A stretch of DNA of 64,000 nt from the NCBI RefSeq assembly GCF_024868665.1, contig NC_079896.1:14101268-14165267 (forward strand), read 5' to 3'. The stretch is from Triplophysa rosa (taxonomy: Eukaryota; Chordata; Actinopteri; Cypriniformes; Nemacheilidae). Of the stretch, positions 33,136 to 45,197 are shown one piece after another. Both the position numbers and the translations under genes were made by a program. The notes below the pieces were generated by a model that ran no database searches, was not told the DNA's origin, and saw only the letters and a program-made list of their open reading frames with translations. Position 1 is the first letter of the stretch; every line of letters starts with the position of its first letter.

Positions 33136-35112
33136 GACACTGATCGCATAACTCTGTGAGAATCGGCCAGGGGGCAGTTGTCGTCAGAAGCGTCAGCTCC
33201 GCGAACCAAGTCTGGTTGGGCCAATAGGCACAACTAGCAGCACTTGATGCTCCTCTTCCCTGACCTTGCACAGCACCTGTGCAAGGAGGCTCACTGGGGG
33301 GGAAGGCGTACTTCTGCTTGTCCCGTGGCCAGCTGTGCGCTAAGGCATCCGTGCCGAGGGGACCCTCGGTCAGGCAGTACCAAAGTGGGCAATGGCCGGT
33401 GTCCAGGGAGGCAAACAGGTGCAGGGGTGGAGTCGCCACTCTCCGCGGAGCATAACCTGCCGAGAGAGCTCGTCGGCTGTACGGTTGAGGTCGCCTGGGA
33501 TATGAATGGCTCGCAGAGACGTCACTCTCTGCTGACTCCAGAGGAGGAGGCGTCGGGTGAGTTGCGACATCTGCCATGACCGTATGCCACCCTGGTGGTT
33601 TATGTAGGCCACAGCAGCTGTGTTGTCCATGCGGATCAGCACATGCTTGCCCTGAACGAGGGGTAGGAACCTCTTCAGGGCAAGCCAAGCAGCCAGCAAC
33701 TCTAGGCAGTTGATATGCCACTACAGGCGGGGGCCCGTGCACTGCCCCGACACTGCATGCCCGTTGCGCACCACACCCCAGCCGAGCAGGGAGGTGTCTG
33801 TCATCACTACGACGCAGAACCTGAGCGGAAATCCAGCCTGCAGGAAGGACACATTTGTCCAAGTGGCTAGGGTGTGTCGGCAATGAGGCATGATGGAAAT
33901 CCGCCTTGTGCCGGTGTGCCACGCTCTTCAAAGAACCCGACTCTGAAGCCAATGCTGAAGCAGTCTCATATGCATCAACCCAAGCTGCACCAATGCCGCT
34001 GAGGACGCCATATGCCCCAGGAGCCTCTGAAAAGTTTTCAGGGGGACCACTGGTCGCTGCCTGAGGAGTGACAGGCAGCACTGACTGGGCGCGTGCGCTG
34101 GTGAGGCGTGCCACCATGGTGACAGAGTCCAGTTCCATACCGAGATCAGAGATGCTCTGCGCGGGGGAGAGCGTGCTCTTGTCCCAGTTGACCCAAAGGC
34201 CCAATCGGTCGAGGTGCCGGAGCACCAGGTCCCTGTGCATACACAACAGATCTCGCGAGTGCGCCAAGATAAGCCAGTCATCGAGATAGTTGAGGATACG
34301 CATGCCCTGTTCCCTGAGGGGAGCCAGGGCAGCCTCCGCGATCTTGGTGAAGACACGGGGAGACAGGGCCAGACCGAAGCGAAGGACTCTGTACTGATAT
34401 GCCCAGCCCTCGAACACAAACTGCAGAAACGGTCTGTGACAAGGGAAAATTGAGACATGAAAGTAAGCGTCCTTCAGGTCGATAGTCACGAACCAATCCT
34501 GACGTGTGATGGACGTCAGGATGCGACTCTGCGTCAGCATTCTGAACGGAAGCGAAGATCTAGAATAGGGCGCAGCCCCCCACCTTTCTTGGGGACGATG
34601 AAGTAAGGGTTGTAAAACCCAGAGGACATCTCGGCCCGAGGGACGGGCTCGATCGCACCTTTCGCCATAAGGGTGGCAACCTCGGCCCGAAGTACGGGAG
34701 CATTCTCGCCTCGAACTGAGGTGAAGAGAATGCCTCGAAACATGGGTGGGCGCCTGGCGAACTGGATCACGTAGCCGAGACAGATTGTCCTCACTAGCCA
34801 CCTGGACGGGCTGGGGAGCTGTAACCAGGCCCCAAGACATCGCGACAGAGGAACTAGGGGAGCGATCTGCAACATTGTCCCCGTAGGGGGAGGTTCTGTG
34901 TCCGGCAGAACGGCTGCCCCGCCGAGGGCAGTGCCCTGGGGAGGCGAGCGGTTCTCAAATTTTACCTGCCTGAATACTCTGCTGCCCGACGCATTGTCGC
35001 ATGGAGAGTGCTGAGGGGAGCGGAATTGGCATGACGCAACGTCGCACGGAGGCTGTGTCATGCTGTGATAGCCCAGGGAGAGAGGAAGCTCTTTTAGTGA
35101 GAATTTGGGCAC
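33080..35112 (-). pseudogene. DIRS reverse transcriptase / RNase H
   Basis: The first RT motifs lie in one frame (AEVATLMAKGAIEPVP, FIVPKKGGGLRPILDLR, about 34700..34560). The rest lie in another: FVTIDLKDAYFHVSI, a VLRFGLALSPRVFTK stretch, and the catalytic NYLDDWLILAHS (about 34280). RNase H follows in a third frame (33699..33370), with ALKRFLPLVQGKHVLIRMDN, NTAAVAYINHQGG and LNRTADELSRQ. At least two frameshifts separate these blocks. It would have copied element RNA to DNA. No methyltransferase domain was recognised. Confidence 0.75.
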
Positions 35113-35898
35113 CAGGCCCTGAGAAGCCGGAACCGTGCCCTATGTCCTGGGTCTCCCTGGGCTGGGAAGAAGTTCGCAGAGGAAGACATCGGGTCCCCGT
35201 CAGCAACAGCAGCCATCCAAGAGGAAGCGGCCCTGACGGGGACCCGATGTCTTCCTCCGCGAACTTCTTCCCAACTCGCCCCGAATCCAGATACCACAAG
35301 TCCAGCCACGAGCGTTGGGGGGAAGGTGGTGCAGTGCACTGTAGACCAATACTCGCGGCAGCCCGGGCGAGCATGGCCGACATCTCCGCATCGGCGTCGT
35401 CCTGGGTTCGACCAGCCGTAGCCGGGAGCTCCATGGAGTCCTCTGCATCAGATGTCCGGAAGTCACCATCCGATGAAGTGACGGACACTTCGTCCTCGTC
35501 ACCATCTCCGCTATGAAACGGTCTACTGCCGCTCATCGGAGTCAGGACAGGTGAGCGTGCCGGAGCATGGACTGTCCGCAGCACTGGCGGTGGATTAACG
35601 TCCATGGGAGTCCCCGAATCCCCACCACCACTGCGGCAGGCTCGGAAGCCGCTGCGGTGCGGGAAGCAGACGGTGTTGTGGCTTCGTCCATGCAGAACAC
35701 AGCCACACGTGACCGCAACACCCTGATCGACATGTGCTCGCAGTGCGGACATGTCAGACCCACGAACGCTGTCTCATCATACTTGAGCCCCAAAACAAAG
35801 CGGCCACACCCAAGATTACAGCAGCAAGACATGTCAGTGACACGTGCACGCTGTAGGAAATTCTCAACTCTTTCAGGAAAATTTGCTCTTTTAGACAC
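34955..35898 (-). pseudogene. DIRS gag-like ORF, frame-shifted
   Basis: The minus strand starts MSKRANFPERVENFLQRARV with a Cys/His cluster (CCCNLGCGRF, LTCPHCEHMS) typical of the first DIRS ORF. After a frame shift near 35560 it continues into an acidic Ser-rich segment (DGDEDEVSVTSSDGDFRTSD). A 40-bp inverted duplication (35164..35203 and 35233..35272) disrupts the later part. The protein presumably formed the particle or bound RNA, but this is inferred from position. Confidence 0.6.
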
Positions 35899-36224
35899 TT
35901 ATGGCTTTCTACCAAAACGCCCGAGGGGAGTCATACCGAGAGGCCAAGTCCGCTGATCTGTGTCGTATGGTCCAGTAGTACCGAGAGATAAGCGCTTTGC
36001 ATATAAAGATGCTCAGCAGGTTCCGAAGAACAAAAGGTGAATGAATGGACGCACGGAGCGGAGACTGGCGCGTCATACCATTCGCCAATTTCATTGGCCT
36101 TTTAAAAAGTACAATCAGAGTGATAGGTTCTCAAGATCAAACCCCATCTGTCGGTTCGACACAACATCGAGAGACCGACAGAAAGGGAACATTTCTTAAT
36201 GAGTGTATATAGGACATACACATA

Positions 36225-36430
36225 CAACATACACCCTGTAAAAAAGAACTGTTGGGTCAACTTAAAAAATAAGTAACCTGGCTGCCTTAAAAATTTTATT
36301 TAATTCAACTTAAAAATATTAGTTAACACAACGAGTTTGCATGAAATTCATTAGTTAACTAATATTTTTAATTTAAACGAACTAAACATTTTAAGGCAGC
36401 CAGGTTACTTATATTACCAAAATATTTTTT
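36225..36430. mobile_element. Short inverted-repeat MITE
   Basis: AAGTAACCTGGCTGCCTTAA is mirrored by TTAAGGCAGCCAGGTTACTT, and TTAAAAATATTAGTTAAC by GTTAACTAATATTTTTAA. A related copy is at 55715..55880 (ACACAGTG start, ACAGTGTATT end). Confidence 0.7.
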
Positions 36431-37790
36431 TATGTGCATGAGAATGTCTGTGTATTAAGTTACACTGTTACACACAACAAATATGTGCAAAATTCAAAAC
36501 CAGTCCTATTTGACAAATTACGTTTCCTCAATTTAGTTTGCTGCTCTAGTTATTACTTGCAAATATATTTTTACACAATGTTAGTTATATAGATTACATT
36601 ATTAATGTATTAATAAAAATAGATTATTTAGAAACATATTTAAAACACTTATTTTGATTTCTCTAAATACTAAAACAATAATTCAATAAATGTAAAATAA
36701 AAAATAGGAATGCCATTGTTGGTTGAGAGCAACTCATCATCATTGACTGATGTACAGTTTATCAAACCTTCATATTTCAATAGAAAAAACCTTAAGAACC
36801 GTGGTCTTCTCAATCTTCCAAACCACATCTTCATGGTGAGAAGGACATGAGAGCCAGGTGGAATGGACAAATTTGGAACCGGAGAAGAGGTCAGTAAAAT
36901 GACATGATGCAGGAGATGATGGTGGGGAAGAGAGCGAGATAGTCATAGTTTAGAGATAGAAAGACTGAAAGGATAAGGAGAGAGAGAGGGGGGAGAGCCG
37001 ATGACAAATTGAGATGAATAGATGTAGTCCGGTGCAACAGTGGGAAGCTGTGGCTTATTAATAGAGAGAATTAGAAAAGCAGGCTGAGTCAATCTGCAGC
37101 ATGTCACCAAGTATCAGCAAGCAATCAGAGACACACAAACAGTCTCTCGCTCACACACACACTACAAATTCAGCCTCTCTTTTGCCCTTTTCCCTCGTTC
37201 TCATTCAAACACCAATACATACACTGTATATGTGCGTGTAGACGTGCATTTAAGATAGTGTCTACAGTATCTGGTAAATATGTGACTAGTTGTCAGAACG
37301 ACTATGTAGAATATAGTTTACAGTGTAAAGGTTGAGAGGCAAAAGTCCAATTACACAAATCTTTAAGTGACTGTATGTTGGTCTCAAAAATATATGCCAT
37401 ATTGTTAAGCAAGAGCACAATTTTAGATAAAAACAGTATGTCTTACAATAAAGGTTAGCACGTTCGAAGAATTATGGGTATTTTTCTGTATAGGCAAAAA
37501 CGACAGAAATTTTAAACAGCTTTTTGTAGTAAAAATTTGGCTAAAATTACTTTAAAAACAGGCCTATTTTGAGAAATATTCATAGAGCAATAGAATGACA
37601 CTACTGTAGACCTGGTCTACTTTATACATATTAAAACACAAACATCTTCATTGATTTATCTAAAGAGAGCTATAGAAGCCTGTACCGAAGCTAACTTCCG
37701 GTCTGTTTGTTTATCGGTCTGGCTAGTGGCTAATAATATAACTATGTATATTGAAATCATTTTTTTATGAATTATTTTATTGTTAAATAA
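36431..37790. other. Intergenic, no gene seen
   Basis: AT-rich, with a GA-rich tract at 36940..37000 and a CA-rich run near 37150. No gene recognised. Confidence 0.45.
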
Positions 37791-37799
37791 TTGCAAGGG

Positions 37800-38590
37800 C
37801 AAGGGGGTGCAACAGATTATTTTATGGATTTTGGGTCACGGATTGGATCATTTTTCGGATCAGCTAATGTAAAGCTCATCATAGTTTTATTATTATATAT
37901 TCTTATAATAATAACTATAATAACTTGTTTTTACAATCAATAAAATGCTGAAAAATAGGGGCGTTTATATAAGGGGAATATAATATAAAATTATAGAATT
38001 TTATAAAGTGTCAAAGTACCCTGAAGATATCAACAGATTACTTTAACAGATTATTTAACATCATGATTTAAAAAATGATAATACAGGTATAGCAAATAAA
38101 TATGTTATAAATGTGCAATTAGAGTAAACAGCTGACAGATTGTAAATGTGACAGGTGTTATGAAGTGGCAATCATGAAGTAAGTATCTCGACCGATTTTC
38201 TCTCGTCTTCTTAAATGTGTTACTGAATCATGAGTGGGTGGCGCATCAAAATTGCTGAAGTGGTGCACGTTTTCGCGTGGATCGCGTCATTTGCGCTTTG
38301 ACTCAACACAACATTGCTGCTTACACAGCAGTTTAAGTTAAGATATACGGGAGAATGCGCTTTAATATTGTACTTGTCCAGACGGAGAGAGAGCGAGAGT
38401 GTGTGTGCACTAAAACTCATTTACTCAATGATCAATAAATTTACAGTTAATCTGTGGGTCACGTGTGTTCCGAACCGTAGAGCATGATCTGTACGGATCA
38501 CGGATCAACCGCGATCCGTTTCACAACTAGTTGGAGCTGAACTCTGCAGGACGGTAGATCTCCAGGAGCAGGATTGGGCACCCTGGTCTA
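37800..38590. mobile_element. Possible hAT-derived remnant
   Basis: GGTCACGGATTGGATCATTT near 37836 and CTGTACGGATCACGGATCAA near 38489 are partly inverted, as in fish hAT elements whose ends carry ACGGATC motifs. The right flank has CTCTGCAGGACGGTAGATCT followed by TTGGGCACCCTGG, a common fish repeat end. Boundaries and target duplication were not found. Confidence 0.35.
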
Positions 38591-39299
38591 TATGTTAGAG
38601 AAGTGACAGATAGAATACAGAGTTTGTAGTTATTCATCACTATCACAATATCAATATAAACAAAATCTGTGCTATGCCCCTTTATTAAAGCAATAATGAC
38701 TTGAAGTTCTTAAACAGAAGTGTATGTTCATTTAATCGGACCAATCAATGTACAGTTTAATACTACTCCTTACCTAACTCCTGTGACATTCCATCTTTCT
38801 TCCTGTACCCCAACTTCCCCTTTTACATCTGTAAATAAAATCAAGGGGTTCGCTTAAAGTTGATCTTTATCTCTATAATAACAATTGTGTAATATTATTA
38901 TTATAATTATGAATAAAATAACACTTCTTTAATCGCCACAGTGCCTAAAAAAAAACGTAGTTATCTTTTTAAAATAACCATCTGCTTAATAAGTGAAGAC
39001 TTATGTTATGATGACCTCAGACACAAGCAGTTGCCTCTGACTAAAGAGGTGTTCCCATTATAAATATAACTATAACAACTTTATTTGCATCCACACAAGC
39101 GGACGGTAGCAATAACATTAATTACTGTATATAGCGCTGCAGTATTACAGTCACAAAAATTAATGTAGATGCCCTGCTAATGCTTTACGTTTTCTCTCTC
39201 TAAAGGTGCGATGTATAGCATATATTTTGCCAGCTTTGTCACTAAGTTTTATATTCTGCTGTAAAACACTGTTTCCCAACCTATGCCGACCTATAAGGA
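38591..39299. other. Intergenic, no gene seen
   Basis: AT-rich DNA with no recognisable coding sequence. Confidence 0.45.
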
Positions 39300-39385
39300 T
39301 AATTCACCCAAAAATGACAATTCTTTCATTATTTACTCACCTTCAAGTTGTTCCAAACTTGTACAGACCCTTTCAGTGGCAACGT
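39300..39385. mobile_element. TTAA MITE fragment
   Basis: The left part of the family (GATAATTCACCCAAAAATGA, then TTATTTACTCACCTTCAAGT). The right half is missing. Confidence 0.6.
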
Positions 39386-39697
39386 CATGATTACGTCACG
39401 GCATTAGCTGGAGGCAAAACAAAACAAAAACTGAAGGCAGGGCTCTAGAGTGCGACCAATTTGGTTGCACATGCGACTTGATTTATCAATGGTGCGACTA
39501 AGAAAAATCTGAGGTCGTACCGGTGCGACCAGCCGGTCGAGGGAGAAAAAGAGTCTCCGCGACTCTGAAAGTCTCCCTGTGATTCAACAACAGACACATA
39601 TTAGGCCCATATCGTGGTCTAAACCAATCAGAGATAGTGAAGGGCGGACCGCCCCTCGGATTGGCCGTGGTCCAGATTTTCCTGTAAGTGTGTGTAC

Positions 39698-40874
39698 CAG
39701 AGGTCGTGTTAACCGAAAATTCTCTGTCATTGACAAAAAATGTTTACCAGTGACGGAAAAATCTGAAGGCCGTTCGTCCGTCCGTCAGCTATTTTGACGG
39801 ATTACAATGAGGGCAATTTGTAACTCCCCGTTTCCCTTCATTAGAGCGTGATATGCTCGCGAAGGGACGTGCGTGTTTTCACCCGTCATTGTTACTGACT
39901 AGACATATGTGAAGCGATCTGGGAAAACCCGTCGGATGTCGCGCTGGGACGCGGGAAAGACAGTTCACCTATCAAAGTAAACTACATAACATGAAGAATG
40001 AAGGAGTATCAATGCACATTTCCCGCCAGTCCTGTGTAAACTACGGCATGCAAAGTTTTTTTTCATACAATGTTTTCGTGAGATGACAGAGCTCCCCGTC
40101 TGCAGCACCGGGAGTTATCCGATCGCAAAACATACAAGGGATGATCAAAAGTCCAGACACTACGCACATGATAAACAAGGTAAAACTTGCTTCACTGCTT
40201 ATTAGTTGTTGTCCGTAATGTTTGCGAGTTTCCTAGTGATAATGGCAGAGCTCTCGTTCTTTAAGTGTGCCCGCACCATTTTCCTTACTTTCGTTTTATT
40301 CAAACGGTTTTGTACAGTATTTTTATAGACTTCAACACTAGGAAATGTTTTTTTATTAAATTGTTATTAGAGTAAGTCTTTTACTACTCTAAAGTGACTT
40401 TTACTTGTGATACTGGACTGTTGTGCTTTTATTTTCATCACTTTAAACCCGTTTTTCTCCAAATTCCGTTCCTGAAAATCCTAGCGCTTCAGCCGACCTC
40501 AGCCATAACTTTTGTTACATACGTACAATGAGCAAAATAAAAACTGATTTGAAAAGGGCTTGGTATCAAAAACTGTAATATATAAATTTGCACCATGTGT
40601 TGAGTTTTCCCAGATCGAATCACATATGAGCATAAACATTAAAACATTAAATATATAGATGAATATAAACAACAACGGCTTTATTGGGCATTCAGTTGTA
40701 TTAAAATACAACAAGTTCCGAGACGCAAGTACAGCGTGATGACGTCACGAACATACTAATTACCACCTAACGCCACCTTGCACCATAGTGACGGGTAATA
40801 ATAGATTATGACGGATTTTTGACGAGCTTGTCAGTCAAAATGACGGACAATAAAAAAGTCAAAAGCAACCTATG
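39698..40874. mobile_element. Nested hAT-like element, 1177 bp
   Basis: The ends are weakly inverted: CAGAGGTCG on the left and, reversed, CATAGGTTG on the right. GTCATTGAC and GTCATTTTGAC motifs follow inside the two ends. The flanks match at 7 of 8 bases: GTGTGTAC (39690..39697) and GTGTGTTC (40875..40882). No transposase was recognised. Confidence 0.6.
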
Positions 40875-40979
40875 GTGTGTTCATGTGAAAATGCGTGTGC
40901 TGCAGTCAGACAGAGAGGGGAGGAGCCTATAGGCCCGTCAGTTAAACAGAGTGGATGTAGCCGCGGATGATGAGAGAAG

Positions 40980-41100
40980 ATGAAAAGAACGATTGACAAC
41001 TTTTTCGTGAATAATGTCAAGTCCTGATCGGTCCGAAAATCATAAGCAATGCTCTGACACGGAGCCATCAACCTCCCAGATTATGTCAAGCCCTGGTCCA
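40980..41100 (+). pseudogene. N-terminal hAT transposase remnant
   Basis: The frame from 40980 reads MKRTIDNFFVNNVKS, then after a stop or shift the sequence SENHKQCSDTEPSTSQ. The K-R-x-x-I-D-x-F-F start is typical of ZNF862/ZMYM-type hAT transposase relatives. Only about 40 codons remain before the element end. Confidence 0.4.
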
Positions 41101-41528
41101 TTTATTTTGAGATGTTTTAAGTTTCAGTTCAGTGAAGCACTTTAAGCACCAACACTTTTTCAGTAAGTTACCTTTCTTGTAGAATTGTGCTTCAAATAAA
41201 GAACTTCATGTTGACCATATTGTTAGTTAATCATTTACAAGTCAATTTTGCCTATATGGACAGCGATTTAAAAAGAAATGAACTGGTAAAACAGGATGCA
41301 AAGTGTTAAATGTGATGTGGTCAAAAATTTGGGGTGCACCTAATTTTTGTGCTGGTGCATGAAAAAAAGTTAGGCGCACCAGTGCAAAAAGTTAGTCTAG
41401 AGCCCTGGAAGGTGGCCAATACAAACCAGCAAAGTCAGCTACATAAAATATACAAATATTTTCTTATTGTGTTGTTGAGTGCCAGAATCAATGGAATACA
41501 GGCTCCAATTTAAATTTTAACACATACC

Positions 41529-42485
41529 TGTCGTGATCTCAGTCTTGTCTTGGCTTTGTGTCTCGTGTGGGTGTGTGTTGTTTTGTCGAACACGTGGAGT
41601 GCCGTTTTTGACAGCTCTACACGTGTCCGGTGTCTGCGTCACTCGCCCCGCCCCCATGTCTCCCCGCCAGGCTTTTCCCTCACCGGGTTTCCATCACCTA
41701 ATCACCATCACTCCTGTAGCTCGTTCCCTATCAGTATCTCCCCTGGTTCCTCATTATGTTTCACCTGTAATTCATTCCCATCATTAGATCCCCTCTATTT
41801 AATCCCTTTTGTCCTCTTGTCTTGTGTCAGACCGTTGTTTACTGTTCACGTCGCTGGCCGTTCCTAGTCTGGTTATCCTAGTTGTTCTTAGTTAGTTTGT
41901 CATAGCCATAGTCATAGTCTTGATTTATTTTTTTATTTTTTTGTTTCCTCTTAGTGCAGACTTTGTTGCCCTTAGTTGCTCTCTTGGACACTCCCCTTGT
42001 TTTAGCCTCCAGTACCTAGACCTATTGCTCTCAAGTTTCTGTTCACTTCCTCCTTAGTTCTCGTTGGCGTCCCGGACCTCCCAGCTCTTCTCACCCCGGG
42101 CATCTCATCTCCTGCGGTCGCCGCTCTCGTCTTAGGTCGGCCGGCGGGTCGAGGCTTCTCCCCGCCGTGCGTGTTCCCTTCGTGGGTCAGGAACCCCCGG
42201 ACTGTGTCTACTGCTGATTCTCCCGTGAGTGCTGTCGGGTCGAGCCCTCTCCCCGCGGCCTCTCGTGGTTCCCGGGGCCACACTGGTCCAGATCTACCGA
42301 GGTGGTTCTGCTTTTCCATAAGTCCCAGGGGGTCGAGCCCCCCTACCGCCCAGGCTTACGAGGTACCTGTGTTCGAGGCCGCTGTCGCCTTGTGGAATTA
42401 CTGGACTGTGTTTATAATAAAGAATCTCTCTATTTGCACCCGCATCTGAGTCTCCGCATCCTCTGTTCCTCCCGCAGTCATGACA
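41529..42485 (+). repeat. 5' LTR of gypsy element 1
   Basis: It begins TGTCGTGATCTC and ends CAGTCATGACA, 957 bp. It carries AATAAAG near 42418 and is followed directly by gag. It shares segments such as TTTTGTCGAACACGTGG-type sequence with the LTR at 60396..61264, so the two elements are related. Confidence 0.75.
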
Positions 42486-43470
42486 GAACGGTCTGACCAT
42501 ACTGGAGACTCAGCGGGGATGGATCCTCTCCGCAATGCCGTGCAGCAACAAGGGGTGGCCCTCGGACACCAGGTCACACGGCTGAACATCACCGCTCAGG
42601 AAGTCGGAATCCTCGCCGACCAGGTCTCGGACTTCACCGCCCAGCTCAGAAAGGTACGACGGGAGCTCGCCGTGAGCTGGGCTTCTTCCGGCTACTCGTC
42701 GCGAGGACACCCAGCAGAGACGGATCCTCATGTAAACAGTCCCCTGGTTTACAGCGGAGATCCCAATGCCTGCCGGCCTTTCCTCTCCCAGTGTGCTCTG
42801 GTGTTCTCCCTCCAGCCACGCTGCTATGCCACCGAAGAATCAAGGGTGGCGTTTGTACTCACTCTGCTGACGGGTCAAGCCCGTGAATGGGGGACTGCCG
42901 TGTGGGACGCCCAGGCTCCTTGTTGCCTCTCCTTTGCAGAGTTCCATACGGAGATGACGAGGTTGTTCGACAGATCGGCCCAGGGGGAGCAGCGGCCGAA
43001 TGCTACCCCTGGGCCGATCTGTCGAACAACCTCAGTTCTCTCGTCTGACCCAGGGCTGGAGCTCTATCACCGATTACTCCATCAAGTTTCAGATGCTGGC
43101 GGCCGCCTGCGACTGGAATGAGGGGGCGCTGCACACACGGTTTCTCGACGGGGTGAGTCCGGCCATCGCTGACAAGATCGCCGCCCTCGATCCTCCTCGG
43201 AATCTGGACGATCTCACCAATCTGTGTCTGTGAGTTGAGAGCCAGATAAACAACCGCCGACGCCGCCAACCCTTACCGCCTTCCTGGCGTGTCCGGGACG
43301 CCAACGCTTCTCCGAGAGTAGTCGGGGCAGGTTCCAACGAGGAGCCGATGCAACTGGGTCATTCACGTCTATCTTCACTGCAGAAGCAGCAGCGTCTGCT
43401 AGGAGGACTTTGCTTCTACTCTGGGAAGCCCGGGCACCAGGTCGTCCAATGTCCACTAAAAGATCCCGCC
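42480..43470 (+). pseudogene. Gypsy gag, frame-shifted
   Basis: It begins MTERSDHTGDSAGMDPLRNA, with the ATG overlapping the LTR end; MDPLRN (42519) is the alternative start. A helical segment and the retrotransposon gag domain follow (ESRVAFVLTLLTGQAREWGT, then a break, then SSITDYSIKFQMLAAACDWN and ALHTRFLDGVSPAIAD). A 28-bp inverted duplication at 42959..43033 shifts the frame. A weak zinc-knuckle remnant (CFYSGKPGHQVVQC) lies near 43415; the usual CxxC spacing is partly lost. Confidence 0.75.
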
Positions 43471-43480
43471 CACCCATAAT

Positions 43481-45197
43481 TCAAAGAGTCCGGGTGGGCG
43501 TCATTCCTGTTACCTCTACTGTTTCCCGCTCCCTGTTGCCATTCCGGATTTTGTAAGCCGGTCGGAGCCATATCGGGCAAGCCCTCCTCGACTCGGGTGC
43601 CGAGGGAAGTTTCCTCGACACTGCCACTGCTAGCCGGTGGAAGATTTCTGTCAAGCCTCTCGCCAAGCCCATCTCGGTCCAGACGCTAGCGGGTCTCCCC
43701 TTCGCCACCATAGCTCACATTACCCCTCACGTAAGACTCTTTCTCTCTGGTAATCATTGTGAGTTTATTGAGCTGTACATCCTCGATTCCCCCAATACCC
43801 CCCCTCATATTAGGGCATCCTTGGTTGTCACAGCACAATCCTCACAATGATTGGGTTAAAAATTCTGTTTTGGCCTGGAGCCCCTCTTGTCACGCGTCTT
43901 GTCTAGGTTCTGCTCCGTCTTCTGTCTTTGTGTCTTCTGTGTTACAGGTCGAAGCCGCCGATTTGTCTGGGGTCCCAGCAGAATACTACGATCAGACTGT
44001 GTTCAGCAAGTCGTGAGCCACCTCTCTCCCTCCGCATCGCCCCTATGACTGCGCCATAGATCTCCTCCTGGGCACTTCTCCACCTAAGGGGTGCCTCTAC
44101 TCCCTGTCCGCCCCTGAGAGAGAGGCCATGAACAAGTATATTCACGAGTGTTTACAAGCTGGGCTCATTCGCCACTCCTCCTCCCCGGCTGGTGCGGGCT
44201 TCTTCTTCGTCCAGAAGAAGGACGGCTCCCTGCGTCCCTTTATTGATTATCGAGGTTTGAATGAGATTACCGTTAAGAACAAGTACTGCAGGGAGCTCGG
44301 GTCTTTACCAAGCTAGACCTACGCAATGCCTATCACCTAGTCCGTATCCGGGAGGGGGACGAGTGGAAGACGGCATTCAATATGCCTTCGGGACACAACG
44401 AGTATCTGGTTCTCCCGTTCGGTTTGACCAATGCTCCTGCCATCTTCCAGGGCCTCATAAATGCCGTGTTGGGTGACATGATCAATCATTTTGTCTTTGT
44501 GTACCTGAATGATATTCTCATTTTTCCCCCCTCTCTCCAGGAACACGCCCGACACGTCAGAGAGGTTCTCCAGTGGTTATTAGAGAATCAACTTTTTGTC
44601 AAAGCGGAGAAGTGCGAATTCCACGCAGTCACAGTTTCGTTCCTTTGCCATATAGTTTTGCCCAGAGTCATCAACCCTGATCCCGCCAAGATCAGAGTGG
44701 CCTGTTCCCGACTCACGTAAAGCTCTTCAGCGGTTCCTGGGTTTCGCCAACTTTTACCGGCGATTCATCTGGGGTTTCGGCCAGATGGCCGTGCCGCTCA
44801 CGGCATTAACCTCCACCAAGGTCTCGTTCAGGTGGAATCCCCAAGCTCAGGTAGCCTTTGATAACCTCAAGTCCTGTTTTGTCTCTGCTCCTGTGTTTTG
44901 TTTTCCAGATCCTTGTCGAGGTCGATGCATCTGATGTTGGGATAGGCGCGGTTCTATCTCAGCGCTCTAGTCATGATGGGAAGGTGCACCCTTGTGCTTT
45001 CTATTCCCATCGCCTCAGCCCTGCAGAACGAAACTATGACATAGGAAACAGAGAGCTGCTGGCGGTCTGCCTGGCTTTGGGTGAGTGGCGTCACTGGCTG
45101 GAGGGGTCAGCACAGCCCTTCTTGGTCTGGGTGGATCATAAGAACCTAGAATATATCCGTTCAGCCAAGAGACTCGCTGGGCACTCTTTTTCGGTCG
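43481..45197 (+). pseudogene. Gypsy protease-RT-RNase H, broken
   Basis: An aspartic protease motif ALLDSGAEGSFLD is visible near 43590. RT follows: [40 protein letters not shown], then a gap of about 30 bases, [26 protein letters not shown]. The catalytic box reads YLNDIL (about 44502) where YLDDIL is required, a loss of one catalytic aspartate. RNase H has [19 protein letters not shown] and [15 protein letters not shown]. The frame breaks at about 44285 and 44690. It is cut by the solo LTR at 45198. Confidence 0.8.

Larger units (their letters stand above)
31937..36190 (-). mobile_element. DIRS1-like retrotransposon, 4.25 kb
   Basis: Inverted terminal repeats of about 54 bp: GTTCCCTTTCTGTCAGTCTC at 31937 and its reverse complement ending at 36190, both running into GAACCGACAGATGGGGTT. 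GTT/AAC lies at the outer edges and there is no target duplication, as expected for integration by a tyrosine recombinase. On the minus strand it encodes gag-like, RT/RNase H and recombinase regions in order. All three are interrupted. Confidence 0.85.
39438..41407 (+). mobile_element. hAT-like element with internal insertion
   Basis: The ends are inverted: CAGGGCTCTAGAGTGCGACC, and GTTAGTCTAGAGCCCTG when read into the right end. A 5-bp duplication, GAAGG (39433..39437 and 41408..41412), flanks it. GTGCGACC and GTGCACC motifs lie near both ends. A second element sits inside at 39698..40874. A short coding remnant starts near 40980 (MKRTIDNFFVNNVKS). Confidence 0.75.

Noticed and set aside
35001..35956. 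Plus-strand frames of 129-171 residues
   Set aside because: They are shadows of the DIRS gag on the opposite strand and show no family motif.
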